Source: Pseudoduganella aquatica (GTDB taxonomy: Bacteria > Pseudomonadota > Gammaproteobacteria > Burkholderiales > Burkholderiaceae_D). From it: a DNA stretch of 49,412 nt. Location of the stretch: NCBI RefSeq assembly GCF_009857595.1, contig NZ_WWCU01000043.1, positions 1 to 49,412 on the forward strand, in the 5' to 3' direction. Of this stretch, positions 9,307-19,205 are shown in pieces; the first letter of the stretch is position 1, and the number at the start of each line of letters is the position of its first letter. The position numbers and the translations under genes were made by a program. The notes beneath the pieces are model-generated. The model made no database searches and had not been told where the DNA came from. It saw nothing but the letters and a program-made list of their open reading frames with translations.

Positions 9307-11202
9307 ATGTGTGGAATAGTCGGAATCTTTGATACGCGCGGCACGCGCGAAATCGACCGCGCGCTGCTGTCGCGCATGAACGAAACACAGCACCATCGCG
9401 GCCCCGACGAGGCCGACCTGTACATCGAGCCGGGCGTGGGCTTCGGCCACCGCCGCCTGTCGGTGATCGACGTGGCGGCCGGCCTGCAGCCGCTCGGCAA
9501 CGAGGACGGCAGCGTCATGGTCTGCTACAACGGCGAGATCTACAACTACCGCGAGCTGACCGAGGAGCTGAAAGGCCTGGGCCACACCTTCCGCACCCGC
9601 TGCGACACCGAAGTGATCGTGCACGCGTGGGAGGAGTGGGGCGAGGAATGCGTGCACCGCTTCCGCGGCATGTTCGCCTTCGGCCTGTGGGACCGCAACC
9701 AGCAGGTGATGTTCCTGGGCCGCGACCGCATGGGCGTCAAGCCGCTGTACTACGCCATGCTGCCGGACGGCTTCTTCGCCTTCAGCTCCGAGCTGAAGGC
9801 GCTGCGCACCCTGCCGCAGCTGAACCGCGAGATCGACCCGCAGGCGGTGGAAGACTATTTCGCCTACGGCTATGTGCCGGAGCCGAAGACCATTTTCAAG
9901 GGCGCGCTCAAGCTGTCGCCCGGCTTCACCCTGCTGCAGAAAGTGGGCGCGCCGCAGGCCGTGCCCAAGCAGTTCTGGGACGTGCCGTTCAAGCTGCACG
10001 GCGCCATGTCCGAGCAGGACGCGCAGGAAGAGCTGCTGACCCGCATCCGCGAAGCGGTGAAGATACGCCTGGTGGCCGAGGTGCCGCTGGGCGCCTTCCT
10101 GTCCGGCGGCGTGGACTCGAGCGCGGTGGTGGCCATGATGGCCGGCCTGAATGAAGGCCCGGTGCACACCTGCTCGATCGCATTCAACGACAAGGCCTAC
10201 GACGAATCCGAGTACGCCTCCATGGTGGCCGCACAGTACAAGACCGACCACTACACCGAGACCGTGGACACCGACGACTACGGCCTGATCGACACCCTGG
10301 CGCACCTGTACGACGAGCCCTTCGCCGACAGCTCGGCCATTCCGACCTACCGCGTGTGCCAGCTGGCGCGCAAGCGCGTCACGGTGGCGCTGTCGGGCGA
10401 CGGCGGCGACGAGAACCTGGCCGGCTACCGCCGCTACCGCTACGCCATGGCCGAGCAGAACGTGCGCGGCCGCATTCCGCTCAGCCTGCGCAAGCCGGTG
10501 TTCGGCACGCTGGGCCGCCTGTATCCCAAGGCCGACTGGGCGCCGCGCGTATTCCGCGCCAAGACCACCTTCGAAGCGCTGGCGCGCGACACCGTGGAAG
10601 GCTATTTCCACGGCGTGACGGTGATGTCGGACGCCATGCGCGACAAGCTGTTCAGCCCCGGCTTCCGCGCCGGCCTGCAAGGCTACCGCGCCATCGACGT
10701 GATGCGCGGCCACGCGGCCAAGTCGCCGACCGACGATCCGCTGTCGCTGATACAGTACATCGACATGAAGACCTATCTGCCGGGCGACATCCTGACCAAG
10801 GTGGACCGCGCCTCGATGGCGCATGCGCTGGAAGTGCGCGTGCCGCTGCTGGACCACCAGCTGGTGGAATGGATCTCCGGCCTGCCGTCCGACATGAAGC
10901 TGCGCGGCAGCGAGGGCAAATACGTGTTCAAGAAAAGCCTGGAGGCCCATCTGCCGCACGACATCCTGTACCGCAAGAAGATGGGCTTCTCCGTGCCGCT
11001 GGCGGCCTGGTTCCGCGGACCGCTGGCCCAGCGCGTGCGCGACGCGCTGCTCGGCCCCCTGCTGGCCGACACCGGCATCTTCAACAAAGCCTTCCTGCAC
11101 GAGCTGGTGGAACACCACCAGTCCGGCCGCCGCGACTACAGCGCCTCCATCTGGACCGTGCTGATGTTCGAGGCCTTCCTGCGCAAGGAAATGGCGGCTT
11201 AA
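9307..11202 (+). CDS. Exosortase A system-associated amidotransferase 1 (asparagine synthetase-like)
   Basis: 631-residue class II glutamine amidotransferase fused to an ATP-pyrophosphatase domain, like AsnB. The processed N-terminal nucleophile is Cys2 in MCGIVGIFDT, followed by the glutaminase domain (VCYNGEIYNYREL). The synthetase half has the pyrophosphatase loop LSGGVDSS at residues 265-272 and the GDGGDENLAGYRRYR motif. In exosortase A loci this family is thought to amidate a sugar or uronic acid rather than make asparagine; with uronate-forming enzymes next door (12490-14870) uronic-acid amidation is a reasonable inference. It starts 29 bp after xrtA, the largest gap in the operon, with a GGGA ribosome-binding site. 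Confidence 0.9.
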   Translation: MCGIVGIFDTRGTREIDRALLSRMNETQHHRGPDEADLYIEPGVGFGHRRLSVIDVAAGLQPLGNEDGSVMVCYNGEIYNYRELTEELKGLGHTFRTRCDTEVIVHAWEEWGEECVHRFRGMFAFGLWDRNQQVMFLGRDRMGVKPLYYAMLPDGFFAFSSELKALRTLPQLNREIDPQAVEDYFAYGYVPEPKTIFKGALKLSPGFTLLQKVGAPQAVPKQFWDVPFKLHGAMSEQDAQEELLTRIREAVKIRLVAEVPLGAFLSGGVDSSAVVAMMAGLNEGPVHTCSIAFNDKAYDESEYASMVAAQYKTDHYTETVDTDDYGLIDTLAHLYDEPFADSSAIPTYRVCQLARKRVTVALSGDGGDENLAGYRRYRYAMAEQNVRGRIPLSLRKPVFGTLGRLYPKADWAPRVFRAKTTFEALARDTVEGYFHGVTVMSDAMRDKLFSPGFRAGLQGYRAIDVMRGHAAKSPTDDPLSLIQYIDMKTYLPGDILTKVDRASMAHALEVRVPLLDHQLVEWISGLPSDMKLRGSEGKYVFKKSLEAHLPHDILYRKKMGFSVPLAAWFRGPLAQRVRDALLGPLLADTGIFNKAFLHELVEHHQSGRRDYSASIWTVLMFEAFLRKEMAA

Positions 11203-11204
11203 CC

Positions 11205-12476
11205 ATGAATGCAACTGTGAACCAAGCTACCACCACCACCGCCACGGCCGCCGCCGCCGGCGCACCGCTGCGCATCCTGCATGTGCTGGACCATTCCATT
11301 CCGCTGCACAGCGGCTACACCTTCCGCACCCGCTCCATCCTGCAGCAGCAGCGCGCGCTGGGCTGGGAAACCTGCCACATCACCAGTTCCAAGCAGGGCG
11401 CCGCCGGCCCCGCCAAGGAAAGCGTGGACGGGCTGGAGTTCTACCGCACCGCGCCGTCCACCGGCATGCTGGCGCGCCTGCCGGTGTTCAGCCAGCTGGC
11501 CGTGATCGACACGCTGGCCGCGCGCCTGCTGGAGGTGGCGCGCCAGGTGCGGCCGGACATCCTGCACGCGCATTCGCCGGCGCTGAACGCGGTGGCGGCG
11601 CTCAGGGTGGGCAAGAAGCTGGGCATCCCCGTGGTGTACGAGATCCGCGCCTTCTGGGAGGACGCGGCGGTGGACCACGGCACGGCCAGCGAATGGGGCA
11701 TGCGCTACCGCTTCACGCGCGCCATGGAAACCTATGCGCTCAAGCGGGTGGACGCGGCCACCACCATCTGCGAAGGCCTGCGCGGCGAAATCATCACGCG
11801 CGGCATCCCGGCGCAGAAGCTGACCGTGATACCGAACGCCGTCAACATCGAGGACTTCAGCATAGGCGGGCAGCGCGACGCCGCGCTGGCCGCGTCGCTG
11901 GGCATGGACGGCAAGGTGGTGCTGGGCTTTATCGGCTCCTTCTACGCCTACGAGGGGCTGGACGTGCTGCTGCAGGCCGTGCCGGCCATGCTGGCGGCCA
12001 ATCCGGACATCCGCGTGCTGCTGGTGGGCGGCGGCCCGCAGGACGCCGCGCTCAAGGCGCAGGCCGAGGCGCTGGGCATATCCGGCCAGGTGGTGTTCAC
12101 CGGGCGCGTGCCGCACAGCGAAGTGCAGCGCTACTATGACCTGATCGACGTGCTGGTGTATCCGCGCCTGAAAATGCGGCTGACCGACCTGGTCACGCCG
12201 CTCAAGCCGCTCGAAGCCATGGCGCAGGGCAGGCTGCTGGCCGCGTCCGACGTGGGCGGCCACAAGGAGCTGATTATCGACGGCGAGACCGGGGTGCTGT
12301 TCCGCGCCGGCGATCCGCAGGCGCTGGCGCAGAAGGTGCTGGCGCTGCTGGCCGAGCCGCAGCGCTGGGCCGCGCTGCGCGCCAGCGGACGCAATTACGT
12401 GGAAACGGAACGCAACTGGCGCGCCAGCGTGGCGCGCTACAAGCCGGTCTACGCCGCGCTGAGCCAGCGGGGTTGA
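11205..12476 (+). CDS. Glycosyltransferase, exosortase A-associated (GT4)
   Basis: 423-residue retaining GT4-type enzyme. The N-terminus has a low-complexity Thr/Ala stretch (residues 8-22) before the first Rossmann strand LRILHVLDHSIPLHSGYTF, which is typical of the exosortase A-associated glycosyltransferase family named after Daro_2409. Donor-site features follow: VVLGFIGSFYAYEGLDVL, VLLVGGGPQ, VVFTGRVPHSEVQRYYD and KPLEAMAQGRLLAASDVGGHKELI, the EX7E-type region. It begins 2 bp after the amidotransferase stop and is the last gene of this forward operon. It converges on the epimerase gene with only 13 bp between stop codons. Confidence 0.9.
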   Translation: MNATVNQATTTTATAAAAGAPLRILHVLDHSIPLHSGYTFRTRSILQQQRALGWETCHITSSKQGAAGPAKESVDGLEFYRTAPSTGMLARLPVFSQLAVIDTLAARLLEVARQVRPDILHAHSPALNAVAALRVGKKLGIPVVYEIRAFWEDAAVDHGTASEWGMRYRFTRAMETYALKRVDAATTICEGLRGEIITRGIPAQKLTVIPNAVNIEDFSIGGQRDAALAASLGMDGKVVLGFIGSFYAYEGLDVLLQAVPAMLAANPDIRVLLVGGGPQDAALKAQAEALGISGQVVFTGRVPHSEVQRYYDLIDVLVYPRLKMRLTDLVTPLKPLEAMAQGRLLAASDVGGHKELIIDGETGVLFRAGDPQALAQKVLALLAEPQRWAALRASGRNYVETERNWRASVARYKPVYAALSQRG

Positions 12477-12479
12477 CGC

Positions 12480-12499
12480 AGCCGGCGCGTCAGCCGGCT
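12480..12499. terminator. Short hairpin between converging EPS operons
   Basis: A perfect 7-bp stem, AGCCGGC and GCCGGCT with a 6-nt loop, lies between the converging operons and overlaps the stop codon of the minus-strand epimerase gene. There is no T-tract on either side, so it is at best a weak bidirectional terminator or an mRNA 3' end stabiliser. Confidence 0.35.
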
Positions 12500-13502
12500 G
12501 TCGTTGGCGCTGCCGCGTCGCGCTGCGCGCGCCACGGCAGATACCAGTCGCGGAAGCGGGACAAGCCCGTTTCCAGCGTGGTGGTGGGCGCGAAGCCCAC
12601 CCAGCCGCGCAGCTTGTCGATGGCGGCATAGGTGGCGGGCACGTCGCCCGGCTGCATCGGCTGGAAATTCATTTTCGCTTCCACGCCCAGCACCTTCTCC
12701 AGCGTCTGGATGAACTCCAGCACGCGCACCGGCTGGTGGTTGCCGATGTTGAACACGGCGTGCGGCACCGCGCCTTCGCCGGCCGGCTGCGGCTTGTGCA
12801 GCAGCCGCACCACGCCTTCCACGATGTCGTCGATATAGGTGAAGTCGCGGCTCAATTTGCCTTCGGCGAACACGGGTATCGCTTCGCCGCGCATCATCTT
12901 CTCGGCAAAGCTGAAGTAGGCCATGTCCGGCCGGCCCCAGGGTCCGTAGACGGTGAAGAAGCGCAGGCCGGTGGCGGGCAGGCCGAACAGGTGGCTGTAG
13001 GAATGCGCCATCAGCTCGTTGGCCTTCTTGGTGGCGGCGTACATGGACACCGGGCCGTCGCAGCGGTCGTCCTCGCTGAACGGCAGGCTGGCGTTGGCGC
13101 CGTACACGCTGCTGCTGCTGGCGTACAGCAGGTGCTGCACCTTGTGGTGGCGGCACGCTTCCAGCATATGGCCGAAGGCCACCAGGTTGGACTGCACATA
13201 GGCGGCCGGATTGTCCAGCGAGTAGCGCACGCCGGCCTGCGCGGCCAGGTGCACCACCAGCGCCGGCTGCTCGCGCTCGAACAGCGCCTGCACCTGCACG
13301 CCGTCGGCCAGCTCCACGTTGTGGCAGGCCACGCCGGCCGGGGCCAGCAGCGTTTGCACGCGGCCGGTTTTCAGGCGCGGATCGTAATAGTCGTTGAAGT
13401 TGTCGCAGCCGACCACGGCGTGGCCCATGGCGGCCAGGCGCGCCGCCACGGCGCTGCCGACAAAGCCGGCCGCGCCGGTCACCAGCACTTTTTGCGCGGC
13501 GT

Positions 13503-13506
<4 letters not shown>
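12490..13506 (-). CDS. UDP-glucuronate 4-epimerase-like NAD-dependent epimerase
   Basis: 338-residue short-chain dehydrogenase/reductase of the extended type. Seen: NAD-binding VTGAAGFVGSAVA at the N-terminus, the NFNDYYDPRLKTGR segment characteristic of UDP-glucuronate 4-epimerases, HLAAQAGVRYSLDNP, and the catalytic SMYAATKKANE (Tyr-X3-Lys). It is predicted to convert UDP-glucuronate to UDP-galacturonate in the cytosol. It is co-transcribed with ugd, which makes UDP-glucuronate; the ATG at 13506 overlaps the ugd stop by 4 bp. The pairing gives the EPS locus its own uronic-acid supply. A UDP-GlcNAc epimerase function cannot be excluded from sequence alone but the DNFNDYYD-type motif favours glucuronate. 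Confidence 0.87.
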
Positions 13507-14870
<1,364 letters not shown>

Positions 14871-14942
14871 ATAGTGTGCCCGTAGACTGGAACGCCGGGG
14901 GAGGCGAGGGGAGGAATGTGCTTGGCCGTCCAAGCGTAGCTC

Positions 14943-14971
14943 TTGCGTAATTGTACTTTCAATTTTATTAT
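14943..14971 (+). promoter_or_regulatory. Predicted sigma70 promoter of glycosyltransferase operon
   Basis: TTGCGT (14943-14948) and TATTAT (14966-14971) are separated by 17 bp. The predicted start is about 57 nt before ATG 15035. The elements interleave with those of the divergent ugd promoter, so RNA polymerase could probably occupy only one at a time. Confidence 0.5.
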
Positions 14972-14978
14972 CAGTAAA
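14950..14978 (-). promoter_or_regulatory. Predicted sigma70 promoter of ugd operon
   Basis: Read on the minus strand, TTTACT (14973-14978) and TACAAT (14950-14955) are separated by 17 bp, a good sigma70 match. Transcription would start about 70 nt before the ugd ATG. It overlaps the forward promoter for the 15035 operon. Confidence 0.55.
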
Positions 14979-15001
14979 CGTGCCGCAGTGCGGCGTAAAC
15001 G
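14975..15001. repeat. GTAAACG direct repeats flanking a palindrome
   Basis: GTAAACG occurs at 14975-14981 and again at 14995-15001, 20 bp apart, with the perfect palindrome GCCGCA-G-TGCGGC (14982-14994) exactly between them. The block sits at the forward operon's predicted transcription start and just upstream of the ugd -35 box, so it could be an operator for an EPS regulator. The 20-bp spacing puts both repeats on the same DNA face. Confidence 0.4.
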
Positions 15002-15034
15002 CCCACCGTCTGCCCACCGTCCGCTACCCATAAA

Positions 15035-16246
15035 ATGAAGCTACTTACCTTCAGCACCTTATTTCCCAACGAGCAACAACCCGGCCACGGTATCTTTGTC
15101 GAAACCCGGCTACGCTATCTGCTGGCCAGCGGCCAGGCCACCTCGCGCGTGGTCGCGCCGGTGCCGTGGTTCCCGTCCAGCAATCCGCGTTTCGGCCAGT
15201 ACGCCACCTATGCCAAAGTGCCGCGGCACGAGGAGCGGCACGGCATACAGGTGAGCCATCCGCGCTATGTCAGCCTGCCCAAGGTGGGCATGCGGGTGGC
15301 GCCGCTGCTGCTGGCGCGCGCCGCCAAAGCCGAGATCGGCCGCATCCTGGACGAAGGCTATGACTTCGATTTGATCGACGCGCACTATTTTTATCCGGAC
15401 GGCGTGGCGGCGGTCATGCTGGGCAAGTACTTCAACAAGCCGGTGGTGATCACCGCGCGCGGCACGGACATTAATTTGATCCCGCAATATTCTTTGCCTA
15501 AACGCATGATTTTGTGGGCTGCGCGCAACGCCCAGGGCATGATTACCGTGTGCCAGGCCTTAAAAGATGAAATGGTGCAGCTCGGGGTGGCGGCGGACCG
15601 CGTGACGCCGCTGCGCAACGGCGTGGATTTGCAGCGTTTCGCACCGTTGCCGGAACGCGACGCGGTGCGCAGCGAACTGGGCCTGGACCGCTACACCCTG
15701 CTGTCGGTCGGCTACCTGATCGAACGCAAGGGCCACGAACTGATTATCGCGGCCTTGCCGGCCTTGCCGGACGCGGAACTGCTGATCGCCGGCAGCGGCC
15801 CGGACCGGGCCAAGCTGGAAGCGCTGGCGGCGCAGCTGGGCGTGTCCGACCGGGTGCGCTTCCTCGGCCCGGTGGCGCAGCCGGAACTGAAGCGCTATTA
15901 CAACGCGGCCGACGCCATGGTGCTGGCCTCCAGCCGCGAAGGCTGGGCCAATGTGCTGCTGGAGGCCATGGCCTGCGGCACGCCGGTGGTGGCCAGCAAT
16001 GTGTGGGGCACGCCGGAAGTGGTGGCCGCGCCGGCGGCCGGCGTGCTGATGCGCGAACGCACGCCGCTGGGCGTGGCCGACGCGGTCAAGGCGCTGCGCG
16101 CCGCCCCGCCCGAGCGCGCCGACACCCGCCGCTACGCCGAGCTGTTCAGCTGGGACGCCACCACCGAGGGCCAGCTGCGCCTGTTCCGCGACATCCTGCA
16201 GGGCCGCAGCTCGCCCGTGTGGCAGCCGAGCGGAGTGCGTCCTTGA
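15035..16246 (+). CDS. Glycosyltransferase family 4 protein of the EPS locus
   Basis: 403-residue GT-B, GT4-type glycosyltransferase. N-terminal MKLLTFSTLFPNEQQPGHGIFVETR fits enzymes that build lipid-linked oligosaccharides at the cytoplasmic face of the inner membrane (quoted here only as a family signature; the key residues are the PGHGIF loop). Further motifs: DLIDAHYFYPDG, VVITARGTDINLI, TLLSVGYLIERKGHELI, LLIAGSGPD, VRFLGPVAQPELKRYYNAAD and SSREGWANVLLEAMACGTPVVAS, the EX7E donor site. It leads a three-gene operon divergent from ugd; its stop overlaps the next start. The sugar specificity is not readable from sequence. Confidence 0.87.
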   Translation: MKLLTFSTLFPNEQQPGHGIFVETRLRYLLASGQATSRVVAPVPWFPSSNPRFGQYATYAKVPRHEERHGIQVSHPRYVSLPKVGMRVAPLLLARAAKAEIGRILDEGYDFDLIDAHYFYPDGVAAVMLGKYFNKPVVITARGTDINLIPQYSLPKRMILWAARNAQGMITVCQALKDEMVQLGVAADRVTPLRNGVDLQRFAPLPERDAVRSELGLDRYTLLSVGYLIERKGHELIIAALPALPDAELLIAGSGPDRAKLEALAAQLGVSDRVRFLGPVAQPELKRYYNAADAMVLASSREGWANVLLEAMACGTPVVASNVWGTPEVVAAPAAGVLMRERTPLGVADAVKALRAAPPERADTRRYAELFSWDATTEGQLRLFRDILQGRSSPVWQPSGVRP

Positions 16247-17424
16247 GCGCACCGTTGAGCCCGCCGCCGGGCGCGCAGGCCGATACCCGTCCGCTGGTGC
16301 TGCACGTGATCCACCACCTGGTGATGGGCGGGCTGGAGAACGGCCTGGTCAACCTGATCAACACCATGCCGCCGGAACGCTACCGCCACGCCATTGTGTG
16401 CGTGGAGAACTACAACGACTTCCGCCTGCGCATCGCGCGCGCCGACGTGGAAGTGATTGCGCTGCACCGCTCGCGCATCGGCATCTGGCGCATGCGGCTG
16501 GAAATGCTGCGCCTGTTCCGCCGCCTGCGGCCGGCCATCGTCCATTCGCGCAATATGTCGGGACTGGACGCGCTGCTGCCGGCGCGCCTGGCCGGGGTGC
16601 GCACCTGCGTGCACGGCGAGCACGGCTGGGACGTGGGCGACCTGGACGGCAGCCAGTGGAAGCCGGCGCTGCTGCGCCGCCTGCACGCGCCGCTGGTGGA
16701 CCGCTACATCACCGTGTCGCAGGACCTGGCGCGCTACCTGGCGCGCCGCGTCGGCGTGGCGCAGCCGCGCATCCGCCAGGTCTACAACGGCGTGGACACC
16801 GCGCGCTTCGCCCCGCGCACGCCCGGCGCGCCGCGCCCCGCGCTGCCGGACGGCTTTGCCGGCCCGGACGATATCCTGATCGGCACCGTCGGCCGCCTGC
16901 AGCCGGTGAAGGACCAGGCCACGCTGCTGCGCGCCTTCGCCCGCCTGCGCGAAACGCAGCCGGCGCTGTGGCCGCGCCTGCGCCTGGCCATTGTCGGCGG
17001 CGGGCCGCTGGAAGCGGAACTGCAGGCGCTGGTGACGGAACTGGACGTGGGCGCGCAAGTGTGGCTGCCCGGCGCGCGCGACGACGTGCCCGCCATCCTG
17101 GCCAGCTTCGACGTGTTCGTGCTGCCCTCGCTGTCCGAGGGCATCTCCAACACCATCCTGGAAGCCATGGCCTGCGGCCTGCCGGTGCTGGCCACCGGCG
17201 TGGGCGGCAACCTGGAACTGGTGAAGGACGGCGTCTGCGGCCGCTTCTTCACCCCCGGCGACGTGGACGCGCTGAGCGGCCTGCTGGCGGCCTACGGCGG
17301 CGACGCCGGGCTGCGCGGCGCGCACGGCGCGGCGGCGCGCCAACTCGCAGTGGAGGAATTCAGCATGGCGGCCATGGTCAACAACTATATGGCGGTGTAC
17401 GACAGCGCAGGGAAGCGCTCATGA
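16243..17424 (+). CDS. Glycosyltransferase, PEP-CTERM/exosortase A system type 2, TTG start
   Basis: 393-residue GT4 enzyme matching the second sugar transferase type of exosortase A loci (LVLHVIHHLVMGGLENGLVNLIN region, HSRNMSGLDALLPA, HGEHGWDVGD, IGTVGRLQPVKDQ, LPSLSEGISNTILEAMACGLPVLAT). No ATG precedes the essential first beta-strand VLHVIHH. The TTG at 16243 overlaps the previous stop as TTGA, with GGAG 8 nt upstream at 16232-16235, and is the best start; a second in-frame TTG is at 16255. The first in-frame ATG (16324) would remove the beta-strand. The stop overlaps the next start by 4 bp. Confidence 0.88.
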   Translation: MSAPLSPPPGAQADTRPLVLHVIHHLVMGGLENGLVNLINTMPPERYRHAIVCVENYNDFRLRIARADVEVIALHRSRIGIWRMRLEMLRLFRRLRPAIVHSRNMSGLDALLPARLAGVRTCVHGEHGWDVGDLDGSQWKPALLRRLHAPLVDRYITVSQDLARYLARRVGVAQPRIRQVYNGVDTARFAPRTPGAPRPALPDGFAGPDDILIGTVGRLQPVKDQATLLRAFARLRETQPALWPRLRLAIVGGGPLEAELQALVTELDVGAQVWLPGARDDVPAILASFDVFVLPSLSEGISNTILEAMACGLPVLATGVGGNLELVKDGVCGRFFTPGDVDALSGLLAAYGGDAGLRGAHGAAARQLAVEEFSMAAMVNNYMAVYDSAGKRS

Positions 17425-19082
17425 CGCCTCCGCTCAACACCCCGCGCAGCACCTTGTTGATCCACCTGCTGCTGGCCGCGCTGGTGGGCCTGCTGTTCAT
17501 GGGCGCGCACGCGGACGGATCCTACTGGTGGAGCGACGCGCCGCGCCACGCCCTGAACGGCGTCTTCGTCAAGGACCTGGTGGCCGCTGCGCCCTGGTCC
17601 GACCCGTCGCGCTACGCCTACGACTACTACGCGCAGTACCCGGCGCTCACCATCCTGTTCTACCCGCCGCTGTTCTACGCCATCAGCGCGCCGTTCTACG
17701 CCCTGTTCGGCGTGTCCGAAGCGACCGCGCTGCTGGTGGTGGCGCTGCACTACGTGGCCTTCGCCTGGGGCGCGTGGGCGCTGTTCCGCAACTGGCTGCC
17801 GGCCTGGCACGCGGCGCTGGCCGCCGCCGCGCTGGCGGCGCTGCCGGAGATCGCCTTCTGGGGCCGCCAGGTGATGCTGGAAGTGCCCAGCCTGGCCTTC
17901 TTCATCTGGAGCGCGGTGCTGTTTACGCGCTACCGGCGCACGGCGCGCCCGCTGCTGCTGTACGGCGCGGCCGCCTTGCTGCTGCTGGCCATGTACACCA
18001 AGCTGACGGCCGGCTTCCTGGCGCTGGCCTACGCCGGCACCCTGCTGTACGAACGCCGCGCCGCCATGCTGAAGGACCGCCACCTGTGGCTGGCCGCGCT
18101 GCTGGCCTGCATCGGCCTGGTGCCGCTGCTGGTGCTGACGGTGAAGTTCGGCCAGGCCAACATCCAGTCCGCGTCCGGCATCAACGACTCGCTGGTGTCG
18201 CGCAATTCGCTGGCCGGCTGGCTGTGGTATCTGCGCCAGTTCCCCGGCCAGATGGGCTGGGCCGTGCTGGCGGCGGCCGCCGCCGGGCTGCTGGCCGGCG
18301 CCGTGGCGGCAGTGCGCCGGCGCGGCCTGGACGGACTGGGCAGTGCCGGAGGGGAGGGCGGCCTGAGCCGTGGCGACCTGGTGTTCTGGCTGCTCTGGCT
18401 GCTGGCAGGCTATCTGTTTTTCTCGGCCATCGACCTGAAGGAAGCGCGCCACAGCGTGTTCATCCTGCCGCCGCTGGTGCTGGCCGCCGCGCTGCTGCTG
18501 GCGCGCCTGCCACGGCCGTCCTGGCAGCTGGCGGCGCTGGCCGCGCTGGCCGGCGCGGCGCTGCTGCAGACCACGCTGCTGCGTCCGGTGCCCTATGTGC
18601 GCGGCTTCGCCGAGGCCGCGCGCCTGGTCGCCGCGCAGGCGCCCAGGGACAGCAGCGTGCTGTTCTCCGGCTACCGCGACGGCTCCTTCGTGTTCAATAT
18701 GCGCACCCACGAGGAGCGCCGCGACCTGACCGTGGTGCGCGCGGACAAGATCCTGCTGAACGTGGCCGTGCGGCGCGAGCTGGGCGTGACGGAGCACGAC
18801 CTGAGCGAGGACGACATCCTGCGCCAGATCCAGGACCTGAACGTGAGCTACCTGGTGGTGCAGCCCGGCTTCTGGAACGACCTGGCGGTGATGCAGCGCT
18901 TCGAGCGCGTGCTGGCGCAGGCCCGGTTCGAGGTGGTGGCGCGCATCCCCACGCCGAACAACGTCAAGGCCTATGAGAAGGAGCTGGTGGTCTACCGCAA
19001 CAAGGCGCCGTCCGGCCGCCGCGCCGGGCCGCGCAAGCTGGACCTGCCCATCATCAACCGCAGCATCGACGCCGGGCGCTAA
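17421..19082 (+). CDS. GT39-like polytopic membrane glycosyltransferase
   Basis: 553-residue inner-membrane protein with about 11-12 hydrophobic segments, organised like ArnT/dolichyl-phosphate-mannose protein mannosyltransferases (GT-C fold). The first periplasmic loop carries GSYWWSDAPRHALNGVF with an acidic residue in the position of the GT-C catalytic Asp, followed by YPALTILFYPPLFY and GRQVMLEVPSLAFF, also common to this family. The last about 150 residues are soluble and predicted periplasmic (SSVLFSGYRDGSF, DLNVSYLVVQPGFW). It would transfer a sugar from a polyprenyl-phosphate donor to a periplasmic acceptor. It ends the three-gene operon and the EPS region. The acceptor could be the polysaccharide or a protein; the sequence does not say. 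Confidence 0.8.
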   Translation: MTPPLNTPRSTLLIHLLLAALVGLLFMGAHADGSYWWSDAPRHALNGVFVKDLVAAAPWSDPSRYAYDYYAQYPALTILFYPPLFYAISAPFYALFGVSEATALLVVALHYVAFAWGAWALFRNWLPAWHAALAAAALAALPEIAFWGRQVMLEVPSLAFFIWSAVLFTRYRRTARPLLLYGAAALLLLAMYTKLTAGFLALAYAGTLLYERRAAMLKDRHLWLAALLACIGLVPLLVLTVKFGQANIQSASGINDSLVSRNSLAGWLWYLRQFPGQMGWAVLAAAAAGLLAGAVAAVRRRGLDGLGSAGGEGGLSRGDLVFWLLWLLAGYLFFSAIDLKEARHSVFILPPLVLAAALLLARLPRPSWQLAALAALAGAALLQTTLLRPVPYVRGFAEAARLVAAQAPRDSSVLFSGYRDGSFVFNMRTHEERRDLTVVRADKILLNVAVRRELGVTEHDLSEDDILRQIQDLNVSYLVVQPGFWNDLAVMQRFERVLAQARFEVVARIPTPNNVKAYEKELVVYRNKAPSGRRAGPRKLDLPIINRSIDAGR

Positions 19083-19205
19083 AAAAATTCACGATTGCAA
19101 CAATTGGAGATAATTCGGGGCAAATCGCTGGCTATACTGAAACTTCCCCAGCGAGCCCCTGCCCCCGCCTCGCGTATCGACCGCCCACTCCAGCGAGGAT
19201 ATGCG

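Noticed and set aside
19083..19205. Good sigma70 or FliA promoter for the chemoreceptor
   Set aside because: A TATACT at 19133 exists but no -35 at 16-18 bp and no TAAA...GCCGATAA FliA pattern could be found.
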